Origin: Rhodobacteraceae bacterium UBA1957
Lineage (GTDB): Bacteria > Pseudomonadota > Alphaproteobacteria > Rhodobacterales > Rhodobacteraceae
DNA length: 6,282 nucleotides
NCBI GenBank assembly: GCA_002336405.1
Contig: DDEJ01000164.1
Location: forward strand, 1 to 6,282
Reading direction: 5' to 3'
In this document: positions 1-6,225 of the stretch, one piece after another
How positions within the stretch are numbered: position 1 is the first letter of the stretch
Layout of the letters: every line of letters begins with the position of its first letter
The notes under the pieces: model-generated
Database searches by the model: none
What the model saw: only the letters and a program-made list of their open reading frames with translations
What the model was told of the DNA's origin: nothing
Position numbers and translations under genes: made by a program

Positions 1-120
1 TCTTATATTTACGATGAAAAACAATTGCGCGTGCAGTTCGTCCATGTGCTTTTCCGCAATGAAAAGCTTGTTTCAGCCACAGATGGCCACGCGAAAACTT
101 GTAAAATCAAGAATTAAGCC

Positions 121-153
121 CCTGCCTGCAAGGGGAGCGATTTTGCAGGCAGG
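121..153 (-). terminator. Hairpin terminator downstream of typA
   Basis: A perfect 11-bp inverted repeat (CCTGCCTGCAA at 121-131, TTGCAGGCAGG at 143-153) encloses an 11-nt loop. It begins 8 nt beyond the typA stop codon, where an intrinsic terminator for that gene is expected. Read on the minus strand, the stem is followed by a moderately T-rich tail (GGCTTAATTCTTGATTTT). Read on the plus strand, it is followed by a better tract (TCTTTTTCTT). It may therefore work in both directions and also stop transcription entering from the left. Termination itself is inferred from structure and position. Confidence 0.8.
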
Positions 154-161
154 TCTTTTTC

Positions 162-1982
162 TTACGCTTTCTTGGACATCCGTTTACGCTCGTGATGGTC
201 GAGATAACGCTTGCGCATGCGAATAGAGTGTGGAGTCACCTCCACCAATTCATCATTGTCGATATAGGCGATGGCCTCTTCTAGGGACAAGGTGATGGGT
301 GTGGTCAGACGCACCGCCTCGTCTGTGCCTGAGGCGCGGACGTTGGTCAGTTTCTTGCCCTTCAGCGGGTTGACCTCAAGATCATTTTCACGGCTGTGTT
401 CGCCAATAATCATACCTTGATAGATTTTTTCCTGCGCCCCGATGAACATTCTGCCACGACCTTCAAGGTTCCAGAGTGCATATGCCACTGATACCCCATC
501 TTCCATCGAGATAAGAACGCCGGCTCGCCGCCCTGGGATTGGGCCTTTATGGGGCGCCCACTCGTGGAACACCCGGTTCAACACGCCAGTGCCGCGGGTA
601 TCTGTCAGGAACTCGCCGTGATAGCCGATCAAGCCGCGCGATGGCACATGGGCAATGATCCGCGTTTTGCCGACTCCTGCCTGCTTCATTTCGGCCAACT
701 CGCCTTTGCGCACGCCCGTCATTTTTTCGATCACAGCGCCCGAGTATTCATCGTCGACATCAATTGTGACCTCTTCGATCGGTTCAAGCCGCTCGCCGTT
801 TTCCCCCTCCCGCATCAGGACTTGCGGTCTTGAGACAGACAATTCAAAACCCTCTCGGCGCATGTTTTCGATCAAAACACCCATTTGTAACTCGCCCCGG
901 CCGGCGACCTCAAAGGCCTCGCCACTTGGTGTATCAGTAATTTTGATCGCTACGTTTGATTCGGCTTCTTTCATCAATCTGTCGCGGATCACCCGCGATT
1001 GGACCTTTTTGCCGTCGCGTCCAGCCAGAGGGCTGTCGTTGATGCCAAAGGTAACGGTGATGGTGGGGGGATCAATTGGTTGGGCCTCAAGGGGTTCGTC
1101 GACAGCAAGCGCGCAGATTGTGTCGGACACTGTGGCTTTGGTCATCCCTGCAAGTGATACGATATCACCTGCCTGCGCCTCGTCGATATCCTGCGGGGCC
1201 AAGCCGCGAAAAGCCTGAACGCGAGTGACGCGGAATTGTTCGATTTTCTGGCCAACGCGGCTCAATGCCTGAACCGTTGCGCCCACTTTCAGTGTCCCGG
1301 TTTCGACGCGACCAGTCAAAACCCGACCGACAAAGGGGTCACTGCTCAAGGTAGTGGCCAGCATCGTGAACGGTTCGTCCTGATGTTTGATCTGGCGTGG
1401 CGCTGGTACGTGGTTGACCACCAGATTGAAGAGGGCCGACAGGTCTTTGCGTGGACCGTCCAATTCAGCATCTGCCCAACCGGATCGACCAGACGCATAC
1501 ATGTGCGGAAATTCTAGCTGGTCGTCATTGGCCCCCAAACTGGCAAACAGATCAAAACATTCGTCCAAGGCGCGGTCTGGTTCTGCATCTGGTTTGTCGA
1601 CCTTGTTGAGAACCACAATCGGCCGCAGACCTAGCGCCAGCGCTTTTGAGGTGACAAATTTTGTTTGCGGCATTGGACCTTCTGCGGCGTCAACCAGCAG
1701 AACCACACCATCGACCATGCTGAGGATACGCTCGACCTCGCCGCCAAAATCGGCGTGACCGGGGGTGTCTACGATGTTGATCCGCGTGTCTTTCCATTCG
1801 ACTGAGGTGGCTTTGGCCAGAATGGTAATACCGCGTTCACGTTCCAGATCATTGCTGTCCATGGCGCGTTCTGCAACCGCCTGATTGGCGCGAAATGCAC
1901 CGGATTGTTTCAACAGCTCGTCTACGAGAGTTGTTTTGCCGTGATCGACGTGCGCGATAATCGCGATGTTGCGGAGATCCAT
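162..1982 (-). CDS. typA: Ribosome-associated translational GTPase TypA/BipA
   Basis: This complete 606-residue protein is almost the same length as E. coli BipA. Family knowledge: BipA is a cytoplasmic GTPase related to EF-G and LepA that binds the 70S ribosome near the A site and helps 50S assembly and growth at low temperature or under stress. The GTPase motifs are all visible: G1 AHVDHGKT (residues 10-17), G2 around RERGITI (48-54), G3 DTPGH (72-76), G4 NKVD (126-129) and a G5-like SGR (164-166). A beta-barrel domain (about 205-290), EF-G III-like and V-like domains (about 300-475) and the BipA-specific C-terminal domain follow. The last includes [20 protein letters not shown] and [10 protein letters not shown], and ends in a basic tail ([17 protein letters not shown]). 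The ATG at 1982 gives the canonical [16 protein letters not shown] start. An AAAGG lies about 10 nt upstream, a slightly long spacing. The gene is read in the same direction as the methyltransferase gene upstream, but a 238-nt gap suggests its own promoter. I see no frameshift or missing motif. Confidence 0.98.
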   Translation of the reverse strand: MDLRNIAIIAHVDHGKTTLVDELLKQSGAFRANQAVAERAMDSNDLERERGITILAKATSVEWKDTRINIVDTPGHADFGGEVERILSMVDGVVLLVDAAEGPMPQTKFVTSKALALGLRPIVVLNKVDKPDAEPDRALDECFDLFASLGANDDQLEFPHMYASGRSGWADAELDGPRKDLSALFNLVVNHVPAPRQIKHQDEPFTMLATTLSSDPFVGRVLTGRVETGTLKVGATVQALSRVGQKIEQFRVTRVQAFRGLAPQDIDEAQAGDIVSLAGMTKATVSDTICALAVDEPLEAQPIDPPTITVTFGINDSPLAGRDGKKVQSRVIRDRLMKEAESNVAIKITDTPSGEAFEVAGRGELQMGVLIENMRREGFELSVSRPQVLMREGENGERLEPIEEVTIDVDDEYSGAVIEKMTGVRKGELAEMKQAGVGKTRIIAHVPSRGLIGYHGEFLTDTRGTGVLNRVFHEWAPHKGPIPGRRAGVLISMEDGVSVAYALWNLEGRGRMFIGAQEKIYQGMIIGEHSRENDLEVNPLKGKKLTNVRASGTDEAVRLTTPITLSLEEAIAYIDNDELVEVTPHSIRMRKRYLDHHERKRMSKKA

Positions 1983-2011
1983 GTGGAAAGTGCCTTTTAT
2001 CTCTGAGATGT

Positions 2012-2027
2012 GGGCGAACTATCGCCC
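2012..2027 (-). promoter_or_regulatory. Small hairpin in the typA 5' leader
   Basis: On the minus strand, GGGCGA-TAGT-TCGCCC forms a perfect 6-bp GC-rich stem with a 4-nt loop, ending about 30 nt before the typA start codon. No T tract follows, so it does not look like an intrinsic terminator. It could be a leader RNA structure affecting translation or stability, or chance. Any role is inference; the symmetry is directly visible. Confidence 0.35.
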
Positions 2028-2074
2028 TGCGAGGCAAAAGACCAGAGCCTATCGGTTCGCATCGGGTGAAAAGA

Positions 2075-2080
2075 TGTCAA
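2075..2080 (-). promoter_or_regulatory. Candidate -35 element upstream of typA
   Basis: The minus strand reads TTGACA, a perfect sigma-70 -35 hexamer, about 93 nt upstream of the typA start. No convincing -10 box lies at 16-18 nt. The nearest A/T-containing hexamer, GATAGG (2048-2053), is 21 nt away, which is too far for a standard promoter. The call rests on one hexamer plus the expectation that typA has its own promoter in this gap. Confidence 0.25.
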
Positions 2081-2170
2081 ACAGGCCGATTGGCGGTGCT
2101 TTGCAGCCCAGTGAGGCAGATTAAGGGGGGATCTTTCAAGCGACAGGTCTCTGACCGGACACGTAAAGTG

Positions 2171-2190
2171 GGGTCGAACTTTTTCGACCC
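2171..2190 (-). terminator. Hairpin after the methyltransferase gene, possible terminator
   Basis: A perfect 8-bp inverted repeat (GGGTCGAA at 2171-2178, TTCGACCC at 2183-2190) has a 4-nt loop and lies about 30 nt past the methyltransferase stop codon. On the minus strand the stem is followed by CACTTTACG, so there is no real U tract. It may be a weak or Rho-assisted terminator, a 3'-end stabilising structure, or a protein-binding dyad. A second, weaker stem (TGAGCC 2205-2210 with GGCTCA 2218-2223) overlaps the stop codon itself. Confidence 0.4.
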
Positions 2191-2220
2191 GCCCGTTCGT
2201 TGCTTGAGCCTCGTGCTGGC

Positions 2221-3759
2221 TCAGGCGGGCAGATGAATGGCAAAGCGATCTCGAATTGCCTGATCAACCGCAGGCTCAAAACGCGCGGCAGAGCGGGTGG
2301 CGAGAATTTCCTCTTTGCGGGCGGTTGCGCGGCTTAGAAGGTCAGGGCGGTCCTGTTCCAGCCATTCCTTTGGCGAGCTGCGATCGGCCAGTGTGGGATA
2401 GATGTATTCGGTCTGCATCAGCGACAGGGTCTGCTCTGAGCCAAGATAATGTCCGGGACCCTCGAGACATGTGGCGCGGATCACTTCGAGGCTCACGTTG
2501 TCCTCGGTGACCTCGATTCCGCGCACACAGCGCAGGGCCTGCCCCAGTAGATCATCGCCAAGGATCAACGATTCCAGGCAGAACCCCAAAAGTGAGGCGT
2601 GCATGCCTGCGGCCTCATAGACCATGTTTAACCCTGCCAGTCCGGCCATGACATTCGACGTGGCCTGTTCCCAGCCGGCTTGCATATCGGGCAGTTTGGC
2701 ATCAGCGATGCCCGCAGCAGCGCCCCCGGGCAAATCGTAATAGCGGTGCATCTGGGCGCAGCCCGCCGTCAGCAAAGCCTGTTCGCCACTGCCGCCTGAC
2801 ATCGCACCGGTGCGCAGGTCGCTGACAAAAGGCCATGTGCCAAAAACTGCGGGGTGACCGGGCTTTATCGCGTTGACGTAAACAAGCCCGGCCAGACATT
2901 CGGCAGTGGCCTGCACGATTGCCCCGGCGATAGGCGCGGGAGCTGTGGCGCCGGCTTGACCCGCCGACAGCAATAAAACCGGCATGCCCCCAGCGATACA
3001 GGCCTCCATGACCAGACAGCTTTCGGTGGCAAATTTCATCGGTGGCACGACAAAACAGTTTGAGTTTGACACAAACGGCCGTGCGCGCCACGCCTTTTCA
3101 CCGCCCGCAATTAAATGCAGTATTTCAAGGCCGTGGGGCACAAATTCGGGCTCGTTAAAAGACACCCCGACGTGTTTGGTGGTGCCCGAGCAGCAGGCAT
3201 AGATCGTGTTCATATCCATTTGAAGATTATCGGCGATATCGCGTGCCACCATCGGGCGTTGCAAAAAATGCAGATTGTCCAGCACATCGGCGATACGCGC
3301 GGCGTCGTGCACGTCTTGCAGAGTGCTGTCGCGATACTGCCGACCGTCTGCCTCGACCAGATGCACCGCCGCACCGGCCGTGCCGTAATGCACACGGGTG
3401 CCTGAAAGCTCCATATCGTGACGCGGGTCGCGGCCCAGCAAGGTAACACTTCGATTTGCCCGCGCGATGGTGTCTTCGACCAATGCGCGCGGAAAGCGGA
3501 TGCGCCCGTCATCGCCCAGCTTGGCGCCAGCGGCTGTCAGATAGTCGACGCCCGTTTGGGGGGCTTGCGATAGACCAATGGTTTCCAATGCGTCAAGCAC
3601 GGCTTGGTGAATGCGGTCCATGCCAAATTTATTGAGGGGTGAAAATGTGCCACCCTCCATGCCGGCACGCACCGGCTTGAGATGGTCGGGCAGGGGGGCA
3701 GAGCGGGCCGAGCGTCGTGCGGCGCGGCCGCCGCTGCGTCGAGATGTTTGTGTTGTCAT
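2221..3759 (-). CDS. Trimethylamine methyltransferase (MttB)-family protein, non-pyrrolysine type
   Basis: This 512-residue protein belongs to the MttB/COG5598 superfamily, TIM-barrel enzymes that pass a methyl group from a methylated amine to a corrinoid protein. Recognisable stretches include RVHYGTAGAAVHL (about residues 122-134), YACCSGTTKHVG (187-198), PFVSNSNCFVVPPMKFATES (228-247), GATAP (270-274), FVSDLRTGAMSGG (311-323), ADAKLPDMQAGWEQ (352-365) and GPGHYLG (434-440). The N terminus is rich in arginine (RRSGGRAARRSAR), as I recall for alphaproteobacterial members. Archaeal MttB reads an internal amber codon as pyrrolysine. This frame has no internal stop, so it falls with the non-pyrrolysine homologues, whose characterised members demethylate quaternary amines such as glycine betaine, proline betaine or carnitine. 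The substrate here is unknown. I chose the ATG at 3759 because AGGAC lies 7 nt upstream. An in-frame ATG at 3807 would add 16 residues but has only a weak GGCGGA-type site. No corrinoid-protein gene adjoins it, so such a partner would have to be encoded elsewhere. Confidence 0.92.
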   Translation of the reverse strand: MTTQTSRRSGGRAARRSARSAPLPDHLKPVRAGMEGGTFSPLNKFGMDRIHQAVLDALETIGLSQAPQTGVDYLTAAGAKLGDDGRIRFPRALVEDTIARANRSVTLLGRDPRHDMELSGTRVHYGTAGAAVHLVEADGRQYRDSTLQDVHDAARIADVLDNLHFLQRPMVARDIADNLQMDMNTIYACCSGTTKHVGVSFNEPEFVPHGLEILHLIAGGEKAWRARPFVSNSNCFVVPPMKFATESCLVMEACIAGGMPVLLLSAGQAGATAPAPIAGAIVQATAECLAGLVYVNAIKPGHPAVFGTWPFVSDLRTGAMSGGSGEQALLTAGCAQMHRYYDLPGGAAAGIADAKLPDMQAGWEQATSNVMAGLAGLNMVYEAAGMHASLLGFCLESLILGDDLLGQALRCVRGIEVTEDNVSLEVIRATCLEGPGHYLGSEQTLSLMQTEYIYPTLADRSSPKEWLEQDRPDLLSRATARKEEILATRSAARFEPAVDQAIRDRFAIHLPA

Positions 3760-3766
3760 GGTGCAA

Positions 3767-3771
3767 GTCCT
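3767..3771 (-). promoter_or_regulatory. Shine-Dalgarno sequence of the methyltransferase gene
   Basis: The minus strand reads AGGAC followed by a 7-nt spacer (TTGCACC) and the ATG at 3759. This supports that internal ATG over the in-frame ATG 48 nt further upstream. Confidence 0.65.
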
Positions 3772-3882
3772 GTTGGCCAGAGGGCAGGGTGTCTGAGGGG
3801 CGATCATTGATTGCTATCCGCCTGAGGGTCGCCCTCGGGCGGCGCGGCCACGCCCTGCCCCTATAGTGATCACAACGAGTGA

Positions 3883-3896
3883 AATTTTCCAAAATT
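3883..3896. promoter_or_regulatory. AT-rich palindrome, possible operator
   Basis: AATTTTCCAAAATT has two perfect 6-bp arms around CC. It lies about 125 nt upstream of the methyltransferase start in the divergent spacer. An AACGA (3874-3878) and a TCGTT (3896-3900) flank it as an off-centre outer pair. A regulator site or a local AT-rich promoter element is possible, but AT-rich palindromes of this size also occur by chance. Confidence 0.25.
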
Positions 3897-3971
3897 CGTT
3901 GGCCATTTTCAAGATTGCTCCGGACTTCTTGCCTGTATGAAAACAGAAATTACCCTGATGTCTGTCTCAAT

Positions 3972-3990
3972 AACGACTAATGTCGTTTTT
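3972..3990 (+). other. Short hairpin followed by T tract
   Basis: AACGAC (3972-3977) and GTCGTT (3982-3987) form a 6-bp stem with a TAAT loop, followed by further T residues (3988-3990). On the plus strand it resembles a minimal intrinsic terminator, but no plus-strand gene lies upstream. It could instead be an operator for the divergent pair. The function is undetermined. Confidence 0.25.
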
Positions 3991-4083
3991 GGGCATTCTG
4001 CTGGATGTAGCGGTCACCATATCGGTCCCTAGGTGGGTGCTTGACAGTATTGCCAGTGTCGTCTGTGCCGATCTGCGGGCCGG

Positions 4084-4112
4084 TCGTTTCAACAACTGGC
4101 GGGTTGAAACGA
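4084..4112. promoter_or_regulatory. Perfect 10-bp inverted repeat, candidate operator for the amidase gene
   Basis: TCGTTTCAAC (4084-4093) and GTTGAAACGA (4103-4112) are exact inverse complements separated by 9 nt. The arm centres are 19 bp apart, near two helical turns, as expected for a dimeric repressor or activator. The site ends 88 nt before the preferred amidase start. A weak promoter candidate, TTGAAA (4104-4109) with CAAAAT (4128-4133) at an 18-nt spacing, would place its -35 inside the right arm, so binding could block transcription. The repeat is certain; the regulator family and its role are inferred. Confidence 0.5.
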
Positions 4113-4188
4113 GATTGTTTTTCGTGGCAAAATGTATAACTCTCGTCTCATAATGGCATGTGAACGCCATCGAATTTCGCGTATTTGC

Positions 4189-4193
4189 AGGAG
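4189..4193 (+). promoter_or_regulatory. Shine-Dalgarno sequence defining a TTG start
   Basis: AGGAG lies 7 nt upstream of an in-frame TTG at 4201. No comparable site precedes the upstream in-frame ATG at 4132. This is the main evidence for the non-ATG start of the amidase. Confidence 0.7.
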
Positions 4194-4200
4194 CATCACC

Positions 4201-5685
4201 TTGTCACCCCATTCCTTGATCCCCAACAAACCGTCCCAAGTCACCTCTGTGCAAGGGGGACTTTGTGCCCTGACTGCCACAGAGGCGGTTGCGCGGTTGC
4301 GCGCGGGCGAGGTTACCGCGGCAGAGCTGGTTGAGGCATCGATTGCCCGTATCGAAGACGTCGACTCGAAGGTGAACGCCCTGCCCATCAAGTGCTTTGA
4401 ACGGGCGCTTGATATGGCCCGTAGCCTGCGCCTGGCAGATCATCTCGACAACCACAAGTCACTGTGTGGCCTGCCGATTGCGGTCAAGGATTACAATAAT
4501 GTTGGCGGGGTTCGCACAACCTATGGGTCGCCAATTTTTGCCCAGAGTGTTGCGGCCCAGTCTGATGCGACCGTGCGACAATTGGAAAGCAATGGGGCGA
4601 TTCCTGTGGCCAAATCAAATGTCCCGGAATGGGCCGGTGGCAATACATTCAACCCGGTGTTTGGGGCCACCCGCAACCCGTGGGATCTGCGGATGAGCGT
4701 GGGCGGGTCTTCGGGTGGATCAGCGGCGGCATTGGCCAGCGGGTCGGTATGGCTGGCCACAGGCAATGATCTGGGGGGCAGTCTGCGCACACCGGCGGCG
4801 TTCAACGGGGTTGTCGGGCTGCGCCCGGGTCCGGGCCGGGTGCCGCGCGGCACCCGCCTGCCGGCGATGGATACGCTGTGGGTCGAGGGGCCAATGGCGC
4901 GCTGTGTGGATGATCTTGCGCTCATGTTGGATGCAGGCGTCGGATATCAAGCCGATGATCCTTTGTCTTTTGATCAAAGTCACATCAGTTTTGTCGAACA
5001 ATTAAGCGAGGGCGACACGCCGGCTCGGGTTGCCTTTAGCCCCGACCTTGGCATTGTCCCGATGGAGCCAGAGATAGCGCAAACCTGTGGTGCGGCAATG
5101 GGGCATTTCACGGGTATGGGTACGGAAGTCACCGCAGACGTGCCAGATTTCACCGGTGTTCTAGGGGCTTTTCAAAGCTTGCGGGCGGTTTTGTTTGCAA
5201 CCTTGATGGCACCCATTCTCGAACAGAACCGCGCCCAGATTGCCCCTGAGATTATTGGCAATATCGAGCGTGGCTTGAAAATCGATCCGGCGCAGATTTT
5301 TGCGGCTGAGCGGGTGCGGATTGCTTTGTATCAAAAAATGCTGACATTTTTTGAGAGCCATGATTTCCTGATTTGTCCTGCGGCCTCAATCCCACCGTTT
5401 CCAGTGGAACAGCGCTTTGTCACCGAGATCGATGGAAAGCCTTGCGCCACATATATTGATTGGTTTGCAATAACTTTCGCGCTGACGATGACCGCTTGTC
5501 CGGTGGTGAGCGTGCCTTGTGGGTTTACCGCGACGGGCCTGCCGGTCGGAGTGCAGATCGTCGGTAAACCCCGTGGTGAGGCGGCGCTGTTGCGCGCCGC
5601 GCGGCAGTTTGAGCAAAGCCTCGGCCTCGCAGCGATGTTGCCGATTAACCCCCACAGTGGCCGCGGAGTGATCTCAGGGCGCTGA
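4201..5685 (+). CDS. Amidase-signature family hydrolase, probable TTG start
   Basis: With the TTG start this is a 494-residue serine hydrolase of the amidase signature family, which hydrolyses amide bonds and releases ammonia or an amine; it is probably cytoplasmic. The Ser-cisSer-Lys triad is visible: Lys96 in GLPIAVKDYNN, cis-Ser170 in the glycine/serine loop GGSSGGSAAALA (168-179), and nucleophile Ser194 in GNDLGGSLRTPAAF. The 74- and 24-residue spacings match the family. The first loop residue pair is GN rather than the common GT. The N terminus (LTATEAVARLRAGEVTAAEL) is typical, and the C-terminal SVPCGFTATGLPVGVQIVGK motif closes the fold. There is no signal peptide or membrane segment. 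An ATG at 4132 would add 23 residues (basic, Cys-containing, not family-like) and lacks a ribosome binding site. It is unlikely to be GatA: no gatB or gatC adjoins it, and LRPGPGRVP differs from the usual GatA LKPTYGRVSR. The substrate is unknown. It is divergent from the methyltransferase gene, which could mean shared regulation. Confidence 0.92.
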   Translation: MSPHSLIPNKPSQVTSVQGGLCALTATEAVARLRAGEVTAAELVEASIARIEDVDSKVNALPIKCFERALDMARSLRLADHLDNHKSLCGLPIAVKDYNNVGGVRTTYGSPIFAQSVAAQSDATVRQLESNGAIPVAKSNVPEWAGGNTFNPVFGATRNPWDLRMSVGGSSGGSAAALASGSVWLATGNDLGGSLRTPAAFNGVVGLRPGPGRVPRGTRLPAMDTLWVEGPMARCVDDLALMLDAGVGYQADDPLSFDQSHISFVEQLSEGDTPARVAFSPDLGIVPMEPEIAQTCGAAMGHFTGMGTEVTADVPDFTGVLGAFQSLRAVLFATLMAPILEQNRAQIAPEIIGNIERGLKIDPAQIFAAERVRIALYQKMLTFFESHDFLICPAASIPPFPVEQRFVTEIDGKPCATYIDWFAITFALTMTACPVVSVPCGFTATGLPVGVQIVGKPRGEAALLRAARQFEQSLGLAAMLPINPHSGRGVISGR

Positions 5686-5737
5686 CCCCAAGCGTGTTTT
5701 GGCTTTGGCAGGGGCAATGTGCCGCTAAGCTGGAAAT

Positions 5738-5782
5738 CGAGGTGGTAAATTGGGTAAAAACTGTGGCGTTTACCTCGTTTTC
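5738..5782 (+). terminator. Weak terminator candidate after the amidase gene
   Basis: GGTAAA (5744-5749) pairs with TTTACC (5769-5774), and the stem extends to CGA/TCG if three bases bulge on the left arm. It is followed by TTTTC (5778-5782). The loop is long (19 nt) and the stem short, so this is a weak prediction about 55 nt past the amidase stop codon. Confidence 0.3.
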
Positions 5783-5825
5783 AAAGCGGCTTTCGACCAA
5801 TCGCGAATTTTGGGTAAAACCGCGC

Positions 5826-5854
5826 TTGACGAGGCTGGCAGTGCCGCCTATTAC
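5826..5854 (+). promoter_or_regulatory. Sigma-70-type promoter for the tRNA-Asp pair
   Basis: TTGACG (5826-5831) and TATTAC (5849-5854) are separated by exactly 17 nt, an ideal spacing. The -10 box ends 34 nt before the mature 5' end of the first tRNA, leaving room for a short 5' leader. The bases after the -10 box (ACCGCC) are GC-rich, as is common in stable-RNA promoters under growth-rate or stringent control. That regulatory link is inference. Confidence 0.7.
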
Positions 5855-5888
5855 ACCGCCTACGCCTTTAGGATTGGGCGGTCAGTTG

Positions 5889-5965
5889 GCGGTTGTAGCT
5901 CAGTTGGTTAGAGTGCCGGCCTGTCACGCCGGAGGTCGCGGGTTCGAGCCCCGTCAACCGCGCCA
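5889..5965 (+). tRNA. tRNA-Asp (anticodon GTC), copy 1
   Basis: A complete 77-nt tRNA with encoded CCA. The acceptor stem GCGGTTG (5889-5895) pairs with CAACCGC (5955-5961), followed by discriminator G and CCA. The anticodon stem CCGGC/GCCGG encloses the loop CTGTCAC, giving anticodon GTC (5923-5925) for aspartate. The T arm carries GGTTCGAGCC. Its likely promoter lies directly upstream. Open frames read through it on either strand are artefacts of tRNA sequence. Confidence 0.97.
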
Positions 5966-5993
5966 CTGCTGGTTTTGATCCTAAGCGCACTGC

Positions 5994-6070
5994 GCGGTTG
6001 TAGCTCAGCTGGTTAGAGTGCCGGCCTGTCACGCCGGAGGTCGCGGGTTCGAGCCCCGTCAACCGCGCCA
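5994..6070 (+). tRNA. tRNA-Asp (anticodon GTC), copy 2
   Basis: A complete 77-nt tRNA with encoded CCA, anticodon GTC at 6028-6030. It is identical to copy 1 except for one D-arm base (C6009 here, T5904 in copy 1). Only 28 nt separate the copies and that spacer holds no promoter-like pair, so both are probably cut from one transcript. A T5 tract (6072-6076) follows the CCA directly and could help end the transcript, although no separate hairpin is present. Confidence 0.97.
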
Positions 6071-6100
6071 CTTTTTCACATTATATTAAGTGCTCCTCAC

Positions 6101-6113
6101 TACACGCCGTGTA
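6101..6113. repeat. 13-bp palindrome
   Basis: TACACG-C-CGTGTA is a perfect 6-bp dyad around a single C, about 30 nt after the second tRNA. The centre is too tight for a full RNA hairpin, so a protein-binding site or chance is more likely. Confidence 0.25.
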
Positions 6114-6189
6114 AAAGGCATGGTGGTTTCGTGTTTTGTATAAGATTATTAAAGGCGTCTGCGTAACAGCGTTTTTGGACCCTCACGAT

Positions 6190-6225
6190 TTGACCAGAGG
6201 TGTTTTGTTGACCAGAGGTGTTTTG
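6190..6225. repeat. Exact tandem duplication of an 18-bp unit
   Basis: TTGACCAGAGGTGTTTTG occurs twice back to back (6190-6207 and 6208-6225) with no mismatch. No open frame of note crosses it. Each unit begins with a -35-like TTGACC, but no -10 box lies 17 nt downstream of either. It could be a recent slippage duplication or paired binding sites for a gene beyond the window edge. Confidence 0.85.

Larger units (their letters stand above)
3760..4200. other. 441-nt divergent intergenic region without a supported gene
   Basis: This stretch separates the divergent methyltransferase and amidase starts. Short open frames exist on both strands, but none has a family-like sequence, a good ribosome binding site or a plausible length. 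It holds the methyltransferase ribosome binding site (3767-3771), a GTGATCAC palindrome (3866-3873), AATTTTCCAAAATT (3883-3896), AACGAC-TAAT-GTCGTT (3972-3987), the 10-bp inverted repeat at 4084-4112 and the amidase ribosome binding site (4189-4193). For two genes this is a long spacer, which suggests regulation of one or both. No convincing promoter pair was found for the methyltransferase gene. Confidence 0.6.

Noticed and set aside
14..226. Plus-strand 70-residue open frame at the left edge
   Set aside because: It runs through the typA terminator hairpin and into the typA 3' end on the opposite strand, and has no recognisable sequence.
655..1218. Plus-strand 187-residue open frame opposite typA
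   Set aside because: It lies wholly inside a well-supported GTPase gene, is rich in Ser/Pro/Arg as antisense shadows are, and matches no family I know.
2221..3759. Pyrrolysine-containing MttB
   Set aside because: The frame is open throughout with no internal TAG, so no amber codon exists to be read as pyrrolysine.
3967..4170. Minus-strand 67-residue open frame in the divergent spacer
   Set aside because: It spans the 10-bp inverted repeat, lacks a convincing ribosome binding site and has no recognisable domain.
4201..5685. Identification of the amidase as GatA of the Asp/Glu-tRNA amidotransferase, prompted by the tRNA-Asp genes next door
   Set aside because: No gatB or gatC is present, and the conserved segment after the nucleophile reads LRPGPGRVP rather than the usual GatA form. 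The tRNA proximity is probably coincidental.
5694..5978. Plus-strand 94-residue open frame ending in VAQLVRVPACHAGGRGFEPR
   Set aside because: Its C-terminal part is the sense-strand reading of the first tRNA-Asp gene, it crosses the tRNA promoter, and it has no good ribosome binding site.
5868..6071. Minus-strand 67-residue open frame with a repeated ARLTGLEPATSGVTGRHS-type segment
   Set aside because: It is the antisense translation of the two tRNA-Asp genes. The peptide repeats only because the tRNA is duplicated, and such sequences are familiar mis-annotations.
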